From the NCBI GenBank assembly GCA_029261815.1, contig JAJDAQ010000073.1, positions 42,642 to 106,641 of the forward strand: DNA of 64,000 bases, read 5' to 3'. This document shows positions 8,369 through 18,164 of this stretch, piece after piece (position 1 is the first letter of the stretch; each line of letters starts with the position of its first letter). The position numbers and the translations under genes were made by a program. Source of the DNA: Deltaproteobacteria bacterium (lineage in GTDB: Bacteria > Myxococcota_A > UBA9160 > UBA6930). The notes beneath the pieces were generated by a model. The model did not search any database. It saw only the letters and a program-made list of their open reading frames with translations, and was not told the DNA's origin.

Positions 8369-8856
8369 GCGTCGTCGGTTCCTGCGAGTGCGCGATAGCC
8401 GCCCGCGTAGTAGAGAAGCGGATCCCCCTCCCCGGAGACCACGGCTTCGACCCGGCCCACGACGATGATGTGGTCGCCAGCATCGTGCATGGCCACGACC
8501 TCGCAGTCGAGGCTCTCGATCGCGCCCGGAATCAATGGCGCGCCCGTGTGGGCGGTCGCGCAGTCGAGGCCCTCGAAGCGCGTCCACTCCTCCTTCTTGG
8601 AGGCGAACTTATTCGAGAGCGCTTCCTGATCTGCGGCCAGCAGGTTGACGCAGAGGTTGCCCCCCTTCTGGATCACGCCCAGCGTATTGGCGTTCTTGTC
8701 GACACACACCATGACCAGCGGCGGGTCGAGCGAAACCCCGGCAAAGTCCGAGGCCGTCATCCCGTGGACCTCATCCCCGGCACGCGCGGTGACGATCGTG
8801 ACGCCGGTGGCCCAACGGCCGAGGGTTTTTCGGTAGGTATCGGCGTCGATCGACAT
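8365..8856 (-). CDS. Flavin reductase (HpaC/DIM6-NTAB family)
   Basis: A 163-residue FMN/FAD-binding split-barrel protein. Characteristic blocks are RKTLGRWATGVTIVTA at the N-terminus, HGMTASDFAGVSLDPPLVMVC, NLCVNLLAADQEALSNKFA, LDCEVVAMHDAGDHIIVVG and a final PLLYYAGGYR. Members reduce free flavin with NAD(P)H, often to feed a monooxygenase; no partner oxygenase is visible here. The ATG at 8856 immediately precedes the conserved N-terminal block; a longer in-frame extension has no homology-like content. Confidence 0.93.
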   Translation of the reverse strand: MSIDADTYRKTLGRWATGVTIVTARAGDEVHGMTASDFAGVSLDPPLVMVCVDKNANTLGVIQKGGNLCVNLLAADQEALSNKFASKKEEWTRFEGLDCATAHTGAPLIPGAIESLDCEVVAMHDAGDHIIVVGRVEAVVSGEGDPLLYYAGGYRALAGTDDA

Positions 8857-8890
8857 GCGGTCTCCGGTGCGGTTGAAGTCGCCGCGCAGT

Positions 8891-10225
8891 CTACCGCGCC
8901 GGCGTCGCCATTCCTTCCTGCAAGAACGCGAAGACATAGGGTCCGACGATATCCATCGGGCGGACACCCGGCGCGAGTTCGGTCGCGAGGCCAAGCAGCA
9001 ACGTCAGCGCCCGGCCCCACATCACGAGGCCATCCGGCAGACGAAAAGTCTTTACCTGGGCGATGTGTTCGCGCATCTGGCCCACGTACTCGGGGATGTC
9101 GAGCTTGCCCAGTTCTTTCGGCGTGAGGTTCCAGTAGTCATCGCTGAACTGGAGCCGTGCGATCTCTTGCACCGCATCGAGATCGCTGGCTTCGATCATC
9201 CCCGCGTTCAGGAACGACTTCGCATAGCGGTCCGCGTCGCGCGTCACCGTGGCCACGATGTTCTCGCGCAGCATCGTCATCACTTCCGGTGCGACACGCT
9301 TGTGCATCCCGAAGTCGATGATGCCGATCCGACCGTCAGGGTCGACCAACAGGTTGCCCGGATGCGGGTCGCAGTGGAAGAAACCGTCGCGGAAGATCAT
9401 GTGCAGGAACGCGCGCGTCGCCCAGGTCGCGAGGTCCGCGACGTCAATCCCACGCGCCTCGAGCGCCGCGCGCTCGTTGATCTTTTCGCCCGGGATGAAT
9501 TCCATCGTGAGCACACGGGAGCCGGTGCGCTCCCAATAGATCCGTGGGATGCGGACGCGGTCGGCGACCAACACATCTCGCGACAAGTTCCGCGCGACTT
9601 CTTCGGCGGCACGTCCCTCCTGCTCGTAGTCCATCTCGCCTTCGAGCGAATCGCGGACCTCGCGGAACACTTGTCCCAGATCGGCGACCGTGACGAAGTT
9701 GAATAGCCAGAGGCCAAAGCGCAGCGCCGTCAGGTCGACCGCTACGGACTTCTCGACTTCGGGGTACAGCACCTTCACCGCGACCTTCTCGCCGCTGTCG
9801 AGCGTGGCGGTGTGGACCTGCCCGAGGCTGGCGGCCGCCAGGGGCTCACGATCAAAGGAACGAAACAGTGTGTCGACCGTTGCTCCCAGCGTTATTTCGA
9901 TCTGGGCTTCGATCTCGCCAACGGGCCGCGGCTCGACCCTGTCCTGGAGCCGTGCCAGTTCGTCACTCACTTCGTCCGGAAACAAGTCCACGCGCAGGCT
10001 TGCGACCTGGCCGATCTTGATGAGACCCCCCTTGAAACGCATCGCGATGCGCGTGAACCGCGCAGCGAAGCGTTGCTGCACGCGCACCATGCGCTTCGGG
10101 TCCATCCGCCAGCGGCCTCGGGCATCGAGCACGATCCGCAGGTAGATCCACGCGGCGCGCGCGATCAAGCCGAGCAACACAGCGAATCGGTAGGCCAGGG
10201 CCCAAGGTGTCGTCCGGCGGTCCAT
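8891..10225 (-). CDS. ABC1/UbiB-family atypical kinase
   Basis: A 444-residue protein-kinase-like fold of the UbiB/COQ8 family, associated with ubiquinone or other isoprenoid-lipid metabolism. Family hallmarks are present: KIGQVASLRVDLFP (KxGQ motif), the Ala-rich loop AAASLGQVHTA, the lysine in VAVKVLYPEVE, and the catalytic and metal sites HCDPHPGN and IDFGMH. N-terminal hydrophobic stretches (FAVLLGLIARAAWIYL) and a possible C-terminal one suggest membrane association. It follows the glycerate kinase gene with a 26-base gap in the dnaK-led series. The substrate is unknown. Confidence 0.93.
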   Translation of the reverse strand: MDRRTTPWALAYRFAVLLGLIARAAWIYLRIVLDARGRWRMDPKRMVRVQQRFAARFTRIAMRFKGGLIKIGQVASLRVDLFPDEVSDELARLQDRVEPRPVGEIEAQIEITLGATVDTLFRSFDREPLAAASLGQVHTATLDSGEKVAVKVLYPEVEKSVAVDLTALRFGLWLFNFVTVADLGQVFREVRDSLEGEMDYEQEGRAAEEVARNLSRDVLVADRVRIPRIYWERTGSRVLTMEFIPGEKINERAALEARGIDVADLATWATRAFLHMIFRDGFFHCDPHPGNLLVDPDGRIGIIDFGMHKRVAPEVMTMLRENIVATVTRDADRYAKSFLNAGMIEASDLDAVQEIARLQFSDDYWNLTPKELGKLDIPEYVGQMREHIAQVKTFRLPDGLVMWGRALTLLLGLATELAPGVRPMDIVGPYVFAFLQEGMATPAR

Positions 10226-10251
10226 CTTTCCTCGCGGCAGCGGCGCGGAGT

Positions 10252-11508
10252 CTAGCGATCCGATTCGAGCCCGATGCCTACAATGGCGACGTCCATGACA
10301 TTGGTGCCGGTCGGGCCGGTGCGGATGTGCCCGCCCTCCGAAAGAAAGAAGCCGTACGAATCGTTCTGTCCGAGCGCCTCGGAGGGATCATGGCCGCGCT
10401 CCCGGCCGCGATCGGCCGTCCCACCGTCTACGCATGCACCCGCGGCGTCCGTCGGCCCATCGATGCCATCCGTGCCGGCGGCCAGGAGCGTGATCGTCTT
10501 CGAGCCTTCCGCCTCCAGTTGAAGCGCCGCCGCGAGTGCGAGTTCCTGGTTTCGTCCGCCGCGGCCCGGGCCGCGCACGCTGACAGTGGTCTCCCCGCCT
10601 GCCACCAGGATGCGCGGCACCGCGGCGACCGTCGCCGCCCGAACGAGGCGCACGCCCTCTTCTCGGGCCTCCCCGCCCAGCGGCGCGATCTGTTCGCAGA
10701 CAATGCCCTGGCGCCGCGCTTCCGCCTGAATCGCCGCAAGCGCATCCGCGTTCCGCGCGACGATGTGGTGCGGCGGTGGTTTACGAAGCCGCCGATCCCG
10801 GTGATCCCCATCGCCCATCGCGGCGACCACGCGCTCGACCAACGCCGGCTGCGCCGCGCCCTCCAACAACAACCGCACCGCGTCCGACGAAACCTGCGCC
10901 GGCCAACACGGCCCCGAGCCAACGATGCCGGGATCGTCACCCGGGACGTCCGAAACGAGCGCCACCTCGACGTTCTCCGTACCGGCAACCGCGAGCAACC
11001 CGCCGCCGGCCAACTGCGTCAGGCCGGATCGGACGCGATTGAGATCGGCGATCGCCGCACCGGATTTCATCAGCGCGCCCGTCACGGCCTGCAGATCGCT
11101 GAGATCCAATCCGGCGATCGGTACGGTCAGCAGGGCCGAGGCGCCGCCGGAAATCAGGACCGCCAGTGTTTCGCCTGCAGGGACCGTGGCTGCGAAGCAA
11201 AGCGCAGCCTCCCCTGCTTCGACACTCCGCTCGTCCGGAATCGGATGCCCCGCAAACCGCGCGACGAATATCTCCGGACCCGGATCGTGCTCATCCCGTG
11301 TCACCACCAGGCCGCGTACAAGGTGCCCGTAATGGCCCGTAACCACGCCTCGTGCCAAGCGACCGGCTGCCTTGCCGACGGCCAGCACGTGAAGACGCTC
11401 CGTCGGTGCAGCCGCTCGGGCGGCTGCCCAAGCTCGTGCGGCCGGTTCCGGATCGACCGCGGCAAGGCCCGCTCGGAACAGTGCCTCGAGCGTCGCGCGC
11501 GCGGTCAC
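10252..11508 (-). CDS. Glycerate 2-kinase (MOFRL family)
   Basis: A 418-residue protein of the GckA/TtuD type, which phosphorylates glycerate to 2-phosphoglycerate. Blocks include VLAVGKAAGRLA, FAGHPIPDERSVEAGEAAL, the strongly conserved LISGGASALLTVP, VRSGLTQLAGGGL, VSDVPGDDPGIVGSGP and the C-terminal MOFRL region with VAGGETTVSVRGPGRGGRN, LAAGTDGIDGPTDAAGA and GPTGTNVMD. The GTG start at 11508 overlaps the upstream OmpA-like gene stop as GTGA, and the family N-terminus starts here. It could feed glycerate into lower glycolysis or the serine/glycine network. Confidence 0.93.
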   Translation of the reverse strand: MTARATLEALFRAGLAAVDPEPAARAWAAARAAAPTERLHVLAVGKAAGRLARGVVTGHYGHLVRGLVVTRDEHDPGPEIFVARFAGHPIPDERSVEAGEAALCFAATVPAGETLAVLISGGASALLTVPIAGLDLSDLQAVTGALMKSGAAIADLNRVRSGLTQLAGGGLLAVAGTENVEVALVSDVPGDDPGIVGSGPCWPAQVSSDAVRLLLEGAAQPALVERVVAAMGDGDHRDRRLRKPPPHHIVARNADALAAIQAEARRQGIVCEQIAPLGGEAREEGVRLVRAATVAAVPRILVAGGETTVSVRGPGRGGRNQELALAAALQLEAEGSKTITLLAAGTDGIDGPTDAAGACVDGGTADRGRERGHDPSEALGQNDSYGFFLSEGGHIRTGPTGTNVMDVAIVGIGLESDR

Positions 11509-12320
11509 TCCGCTGGTGCCGCGTCCTCGTCGGCCGCCGGGCGTGGACGCAGCTGGATCTCGATCCGCCGGTTCTTTGCCCGACCGTCCGATGTTTCGTT
11601 TGACGCCACGGGCTGGGTCTCTCCCAAGGACACCGCGGTCAAGCGGTCCGACGTCACGCCGTCTTTCTCCAGCAACCGAACAACGCTGGACGCACGGGCA
11701 CCCGCGAGTTCCCAATTACTGGGGTAGCGCTGTGCGAGCGAGCCGCGAATCGCGACGGCGTCCGTGTGTCCGTTCACGACAACGAGGTGCGGGACCTCGG
11801 CCAGACGCACGGCGACTTTTCCAATCACGGCCCGGCCCTGAGCACTGAGCGAGGCCGAACCCGATGGAAACAGGATCGCCTGCGACAGCTTGACGTTGAG
11901 CCCTTCCCGGAGCTGTTCGATCTCGATCCGGCCCGCCGCCACTTCGGTCTGCAAGTCGTCGACCAGGCCGTCGTAGGTCGAGCGCAGCTCGCTCACTTCC
12001 GCCATCCGGGCCGCGAGCTCCTGCTCACGGGCGGCAAGGTTCTCTGACAGACTCACGCTGCGCGTCGAAAGCTCACCGACAGAGGTCTCGAGCTGCTCCC
12101 GTGCGATGCGCAGATCCTCGACTTCGTCTGCGAGGGCTGCGCGCTCCTGATCCAGACTCTCGCTCGACGCCTCGAGCAGGTCGACCCGGCGCTCCGCCAG
12201 TGTCAGCTCACCGCGAAGACGGTCTCGCTCATCGGTGACCGTGCGGTGGGCGCCGCTCGACACACAGCCGGACAATAGAAACACAACCGCCAGCAACGTT
12301 GCTGTTCGTAGGATCGTCAC
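11505..12320 (-). CDS. OmpA-family lipoprotein with coiled coil
   Basis: A 271-residue predicted lipoprotein. The signal peptide ends in lipobox LLSGC (Cys19). Residues about 25-140 are Glu/Arg/Leu-rich heptads, a long coiled coil. The C-terminal OmpA-like peptidoglycan-binding domain includes ILFPSGSASLSAQG, VNGHTDAVAI, NWELAGARASSVVRLL and KNRRIEIQLRP. It likely tethers the outer membrane to the cell wall, or supplies an OmpA-type plug for a machine. The GTG start has GAGGGGTGG upstream. It lies between lon and the glycerate kinase gene, with which it overlaps by 4 bases. Confidence 0.92.
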   Translation of the reverse strand: MTILRTATLLAVVFLLSGCVSSGAHRTVTDERDRLRGELTLAERRVDLLEASSESLDQERAALADEVEDLRIAREQLETSVGELSTRSVSLSENLAAREQELAARMAEVSELRSTYDGLVDDLQTEVAAGRIEIEQLREGLNVKLSQAILFPSGSASLSAQGRAVIGKVAVRLAEVPHLVVVNGHTDAVAIRGSLAQRYPSNWELAGARASSVVRLLEKDGVTSDRLTAVSLGETQPVASNETSDGRAKNRRIEIQLRPRPAADEDAAPAE

Positions 12321-12356
12321 CCTGCCACCCCTCTTTGAATCAGGCGACGCCGCGGC

Positions 12357-14759
12357 TCAGACGTTCAGCGAGAGGATGTGTCCGAGCGCTTCGTCGATCC
12401 GGCCAACGTACTCGAACTCAAGCCCCGACACGAGTTCGACCTGGATTTCCTCGACATCCCGGCGATTCGCTTCCGGCAGGACGACCTTCTTGATCCCAGC
12501 GCGCTTGGCGGCCAACACCTTCTCCTTGATCCCACCCACCGGCAACACCTTCCCTCGGAGTGTGATCTCGCCCGTCATCGCAACATCGGGTGCGGGTGCT
12601 CTTCCGGTCAGGAGTGACGCGAGCGCCGTGACCATGGCCACACCAGCGGACGGCCCATCCTTGGGCACCGCGCCTTGCGGCACATGGACGTGGATGTCCT
12701 GCTTCTCGAAGAGATCCGTGGCGATTCCCAGTTCCGTCGCGTGTGCTCGCAGCCAGGTGCGTGCAGCCTCTGCGCTCTCGCGCATCACGTCGCCAAGCGA
12801 CCCGGTCAGTTTGAGGACGCCCTTGCCCGGCATCTGCGTACTTTCGACGAACAAGATGTCGCCGCCGACGGGTGTCCATGCAAGTCCTACAGCGACGCCG
12901 GGCTGACCAGCGCGTTCCGCGAGGTCAGGCTCGACCTTGATCGGACCCAGGAACTCGGCCAGGTCTTCGCGTGAGATCTTGAACCCACCATCCGGCGCTC
13001 CGTCCTCGGCGACACGACGTGCGAGCTTCCGACATACGGCACCGATCTCGCGTTCCAGATTCCGAACACCGGCTTCTCGGGTGTAGCTGGCGATGATCGT
13101 ACGAAGTGTCGGCTCGGGAATCTCGAGGGCGATATCGGCGATTCCGTTCTCGCGCATCTGCCTCGGCAGCAGGAAACGGCGCGCAATCTCGAGTTTGTCT
13201 TCCTCGGTGTATCCCGGGAGTTCGATCACCTCCATCCTGTCCCGAAGAGCCGGATGGATCGTGTCCTGGACGTTCGCCGTCGCGATGAAGAGCACCTGGG
13301 AAAGATCGAAAGGCACCTCGAGATAGTGATCGCTGAAGGCCCCGTTCTGTTCCGGGTCGAGCACCTCGAGAAGCGCGGACGACGGGTCGCCGCGATAGTC
13401 GTTCCCAACCTTGTCGAGTTCGTCGAGCATGAACACGGGATTCCGGGTACCGGCCTTGCGAAGCCCCTGAACAATGCGACCCGGCAGCGACCCGATATAG
13501 GTGCGGCGGTGCCCCCGAATCTCGGCTTCATCCCGAACGCCGCCTAGCGAAATCCGGTCGAACTTTCGGCCTAGCGCGCGCGCGATCGAGAGACCAAGGG
13601 ATGTCTTTCCCGTCCCCGGCGGACCGACGAAACACAGAATCGGTCCGCGCAGATCCTTCTTCAACGAGAGCACAGCGATGTACTCGACGATCCGATCCTT
13701 CACCTTCTCGAGGCCGTAGTGGTCCTCGTCAAGGATTGCCCGGGCGTCTGACACAACGAGATGGTCCTCGGATGTGGTCGACCACGGCAGATCGGTCATC
13801 CACTCGAGGTAGCTGCGAATGACTCCGTGCTCGGCAGCAGCCGGCGGCGTCTGTTCGAGACGTTCGAGTTCCCGCTCCGCCTGGGCCAGCGCTTCCTCCG
13901 GCATGCCGGCCGCGTCGATCTTCTGCCGAAACGTCTCCACTTCGGCTTCTTCGTCCTCGGCCTCGCCCAGTTCGCGCCGGATGTGGTCAAGCTGTTGCCG
14001 GAGCATGTATTCGCGTTGCGACCGACCCATCTCGGTCTGGACGTGTTCGCGGATCTCGCTCTCGAGGCGCGAAGCTTCACCCGCGCGCAACAGTTCATCA
14101 CGGGCCTTCCGGAGTCGATCGACCACGTCCAACTCTTCGAGAAAAACCTGTTTCGCTGAGATATCGAGTTCGAGGTTCGACGCGACGAGGTCGGCCAAGC
14201 GAGACGGCTCCTCGAGATTCATGGCCAGGACCTGCAGCTCATCTGACAGCTGGCTCGACTCGGACACCAGTGACACGAACTGGTCCCGCACGTCCCGCGC
14301 GAGCGCCTGCGCCTCAACGGATTCGCCTTCGCCCTCATCTGCCAGCGGCGTCAGGGTCCCCGAGAAGAACGGATCGTCCTGGGTAAACGCATCGACGCGC
14401 GCACGAGCGACACCCTGGACCAACAACCGATACGAATCGTCTGGGAATCGCAGCATCTTGGCGACGCGCAGGACAGTGCCCGTCCGATGCAGTTCGTCTT
14501 GCGACGGGCTGCCATCGACCGGTGCCTTCACCGCGACGGCCAGCATGTAGCGCTGGGTCCCGCTCATCACGGCATCGATCAACGCCTTGCTTCGCTCGGT
14601 GTTGACCAGCAACGGCGCGAGCAGGTGCGGAAAGATCACCGTGTTCTTGAGCGGCAGGATCGGCATCGTGTCCGGCAGATCCGCGCTGTCGGGCAACACT
14701 TCGTCCAACTCGGGCTCGAGGGCTTCCTCGACTTCGATGATGTCTTCGGGGTCTGTCAA
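12357..14759 (-). CDS. lon: ATP-dependent Lon protease
   Basis: An 800-residue cytosolic AAA+ serine protease that degrades damaged and regulatory proteins. Order of domains: LonN substrate-binding region from about residue 31 (PILPLKNTVIFPH), a coiled helical linker (REYMLRQQLDHIRRELGE), AAA+ module with Walker A GPPGTGKT at 379-386 and Walker B VFMLDELDK, then the peptidase with Ser704 in KDGPSAG and Lys747 in GGIKEK. The longest start is TTG, leaving a 30-residue acidic leader (EDIIEVEEALEPELDEV); the internal ATG at residue 31 would cut into the first conserved strand, so TTG is preferred. It lies 51 bases after dnaK, consistent with co-expression of stress genes. Confidence 0.97.
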   Translation of the reverse strand: MTDPEDIIEVEEALEPELDEVLPDSADLPDTMPILPLKNTVIFPHLLAPLLVNTERSKALIDAVMSGTQRYMLAVAVKAPVDGSPSQDELHRTGTVLRVAKMLRFPDDSYRLLVQGVARARVDAFTQDDPFFSGTLTPLADEGEGESVEAQALARDVRDQFVSLVSESSQLSDELQVLAMNLEEPSRLADLVASNLELDISAKQVFLEELDVVDRLRKARDELLRAGEASRLESEIREHVQTEMGRSQREYMLRQQLDHIRRELGEAEDEEAEVETFRQKIDAAGMPEEALAQAERELERLEQTPPAAAEHGVIRSYLEWMTDLPWSTTSEDHLVVSDARAILDEDHYGLEKVKDRIVEYIAVLSLKKDLRGPILCFVGPPGTGKTSLGLSIARALGRKFDRISLGGVRDEAEIRGHRRTYIGSLPGRIVQGLRKAGTRNPVFMLDELDKVGNDYRGDPSSALLEVLDPEQNGAFSDHYLEVPFDLSQVLFIATANVQDTIHPALRDRMEVIELPGYTEEDKLEIARRFLLPRQMRENGIADIALEIPEPTLRTIIASYTREAGVRNLEREIGAVCRKLARRVAEDGAPDGGFKISREDLAEFLGPIKVEPDLAERAGQPGVAVGLAWTPVGGDILFVESTQMPGKGVLKLTGSLGDVMRESAEAARTWLRAHATELGIATDLFEKQDIHVHVPQGAVPKDGPSAGVAMVTALASLLTGRAPAPDVAMTGEITLRGKVLPVGGIKEKVLAAKRAGIKKVVLPEANRRDVEEIQVELVSGLEFEYVGRIDEALGHILSLNV

Positions 14760-14810
14760 CGTCGGGATTCCCGGCCGCGGCGGTCCGAGGTCTGGGAACG
14801 TCCCCTTTCT

Positions 14811-16715
<1,905 letters not shown>

Positions 16716-17273
16716 TTTAGGAGCGTCTCCCGCTAGCGCGGGCTCAATGCCCACGTGAATTCTGGTTCGGGCGGGAATGTTTGCACGCGCAGTCGGGAGT
16801 CAAACCGCTGGCGAAGATTCTTCAGGGCCCCGCGAAAACCCCGACGATGCTCATTTCGTGGGCCCGGACACAGACTCCCCATGGGGATTCGGGACGGTCA
16901 ACCCATTCCGGCCCAAATCGGTCTCAGAGAGAATCAGTGAAATGTGACGGGGATTGCGAAACCCATGCACGCGTCCTGCCGATGGGGTCGGATGGGATGC
17001 GACCTGGCCGAACCGTGCCGGGGCGCAGCGGAACCAGTCTGCCCGGGTCGGGTTCGCTGGGGACACGGAGAGGAGGGAGAATCGTGGCAGTAGGCGAGGT
17101 GCGATCCACGCACGCGCAAGGCGCAATCTCCGTGGCAATCCCGCGAACTCAAAGGGGAAACCCTTGGGGGACCTCGCGTCCGACTGCTACGTTCGACCTG
17201 CCTCGGCGAGGCGGCCTTCCCGCCCCGACCCACACCTCCGGGACGGCCTGCCGATGAAGACGCATCCCACGCC
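16716..17273. other. Divergent intergenic region between dnaK and gspC
   Basis: Nothing here looks like a gene: reading frames in it are short and of shadow-like composition. It must carry the dnaK promoter (minus) and the promoter of the gsp operon (plus). A small hairpin CCCGC-TAGC-GCGGG lies just ahead of dnaK at 16729-16742. No CIRCE repeat, sigma-32 or sigma-54 consensus was seen. Confidence 0.55.
16776..16803 (-). promoter_or_regulatory. Possible sigma-70-type promoter for dnaK
   Basis: On the minus strand TTGACT is followed after 16 bases by AACATT, about 60 bases ahead of the dnaK ATG. The -35 box matches 5 of 6, the -10 box only 3 of 6. The match is moderate and unsupported by any other evidence. 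Confidence 0.3.
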
Positions 17274-18137
17274 ATGAATCGCGCACTGATCTACACGATC
17301 AACGGATTTCTCGTCGCGCTGTGCTGCTGGTTCGCGGCCGACATCGCTGTGGCCATCGCGGCCGAGGCGACCGACGCGACGATCGATGAAGCGCCCATTG
17401 AAGCCGCGGCCCATCGCCCGCAGTCGCGCACCTGGGAGCAGCGCCAGGCAATCCTCACGCGGAACCTCTTCAAGGCGAACACGTCGGCTCCCGCGGTCCA
17501 GGTCGTCCCCGAGGCTGAGCGCTACGCGAAGACCAGTCTTGCGCTGCGCCTGCTCGGCACCGTGGCGAGCCTGGTTCCGGCCGACTCACTCGCTGCGGTC
17601 GAGAACCAGAAGGAGCGCCGCCATCAGGTCGTGCGCGTGGGCGATACCATCCTGGGTGCCCGAGTGGCCGGGATCGATCCGAGACGGATCGTGCTCGAGA
17701 ATCGCGGCCGACGCGAGGAACTTGCGCTCGACCAGGAAGATGGTGCGGCGCGCTCGGCACCGCGCCGAGCCGCGGTTCAATCGCCACGAGCCGGTGGCGT
17801 CCAGCGCGTCGGCCGCAACCGCTATGCGGTAGACCGCCAGCAGGTCAACGACATGGCCGACAACCCGGCCGCCCTCTTCTCGCAAGCGCGGATCATTCCA
17901 CGGTACGAGGACGGCAAGATGTCCGGAATCCAGCTCAGCGCGATCAAACCAGGCAGCGTCTTCGAACAGGCCGGGCTCCTCGATGGCGACACCGTCGTCG
18001 AGTTGAATGGCATCGATGCGGCGAGCCCCGATGGCAGCCAGCAACTTCTCCAGGAATTCCGCAATGCGGACCGATGGACACTCAAGGTGCGCGACCGCGA
18101 CGGCAACGAGCGCACCGTCGACTTCGTAAAGAACTGA
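17274..18137 (+). CDS. gspC: Type II secretion protein GspC
   Basis: A 287-residue inner-membrane component that links the assembly platform to the secretin. One N-terminal membrane segment (TINGFLVALCCWFAADIAVAIA) precedes a variable linker, the homology region (LTRNLFKAN, LALRLLGTVAS, HQVVRVGDTILGARVAGI) and a C-terminal PDZ domain (IIPRYEDGKMSGIQLSAIKPGS, GLLDGDTVVELNGID). It is the first gene of a twelve-gene gsp operon, gspC to gspN. The PDZ type, rather than coiled-coil type, is common in proteobacterial GspC. Confidence 0.93.
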   Translation: MNRALIYTINGFLVALCCWFAADIAVAIAAEATDATIDEAPIEAAAHRPQSRTWEQRQAILTRNLFKANTSAPAVQVVPEAERYAKTSLALRLLGTVASLVPADSLAAVENQKERRHQVVRVGDTILGARVAGIDPRRIVLENRGRREELALDQEDGAARSAPRRAAVQSPRAGGVQRVGRNRYAVDRQQVNDMADNPAALFSQARIIPRYEDGKMSGIQLSAIKPGSVFEQAGLLDGDTVVELNGIDAASPDGSQQLLQEFRNADRWTLKVRDRDGNERTVDFVKN

Positions 18138-18164
18138 CACCGGGAACCGGCAGGATACCAACGG

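Noticed and set aside
16755..17257. Short plus-strand frames between dnaK and gspC
   Set aside because: Arg/Pro/Ser-rich shadow composition, overlapping each other in different frames, and no ribosome site of note.
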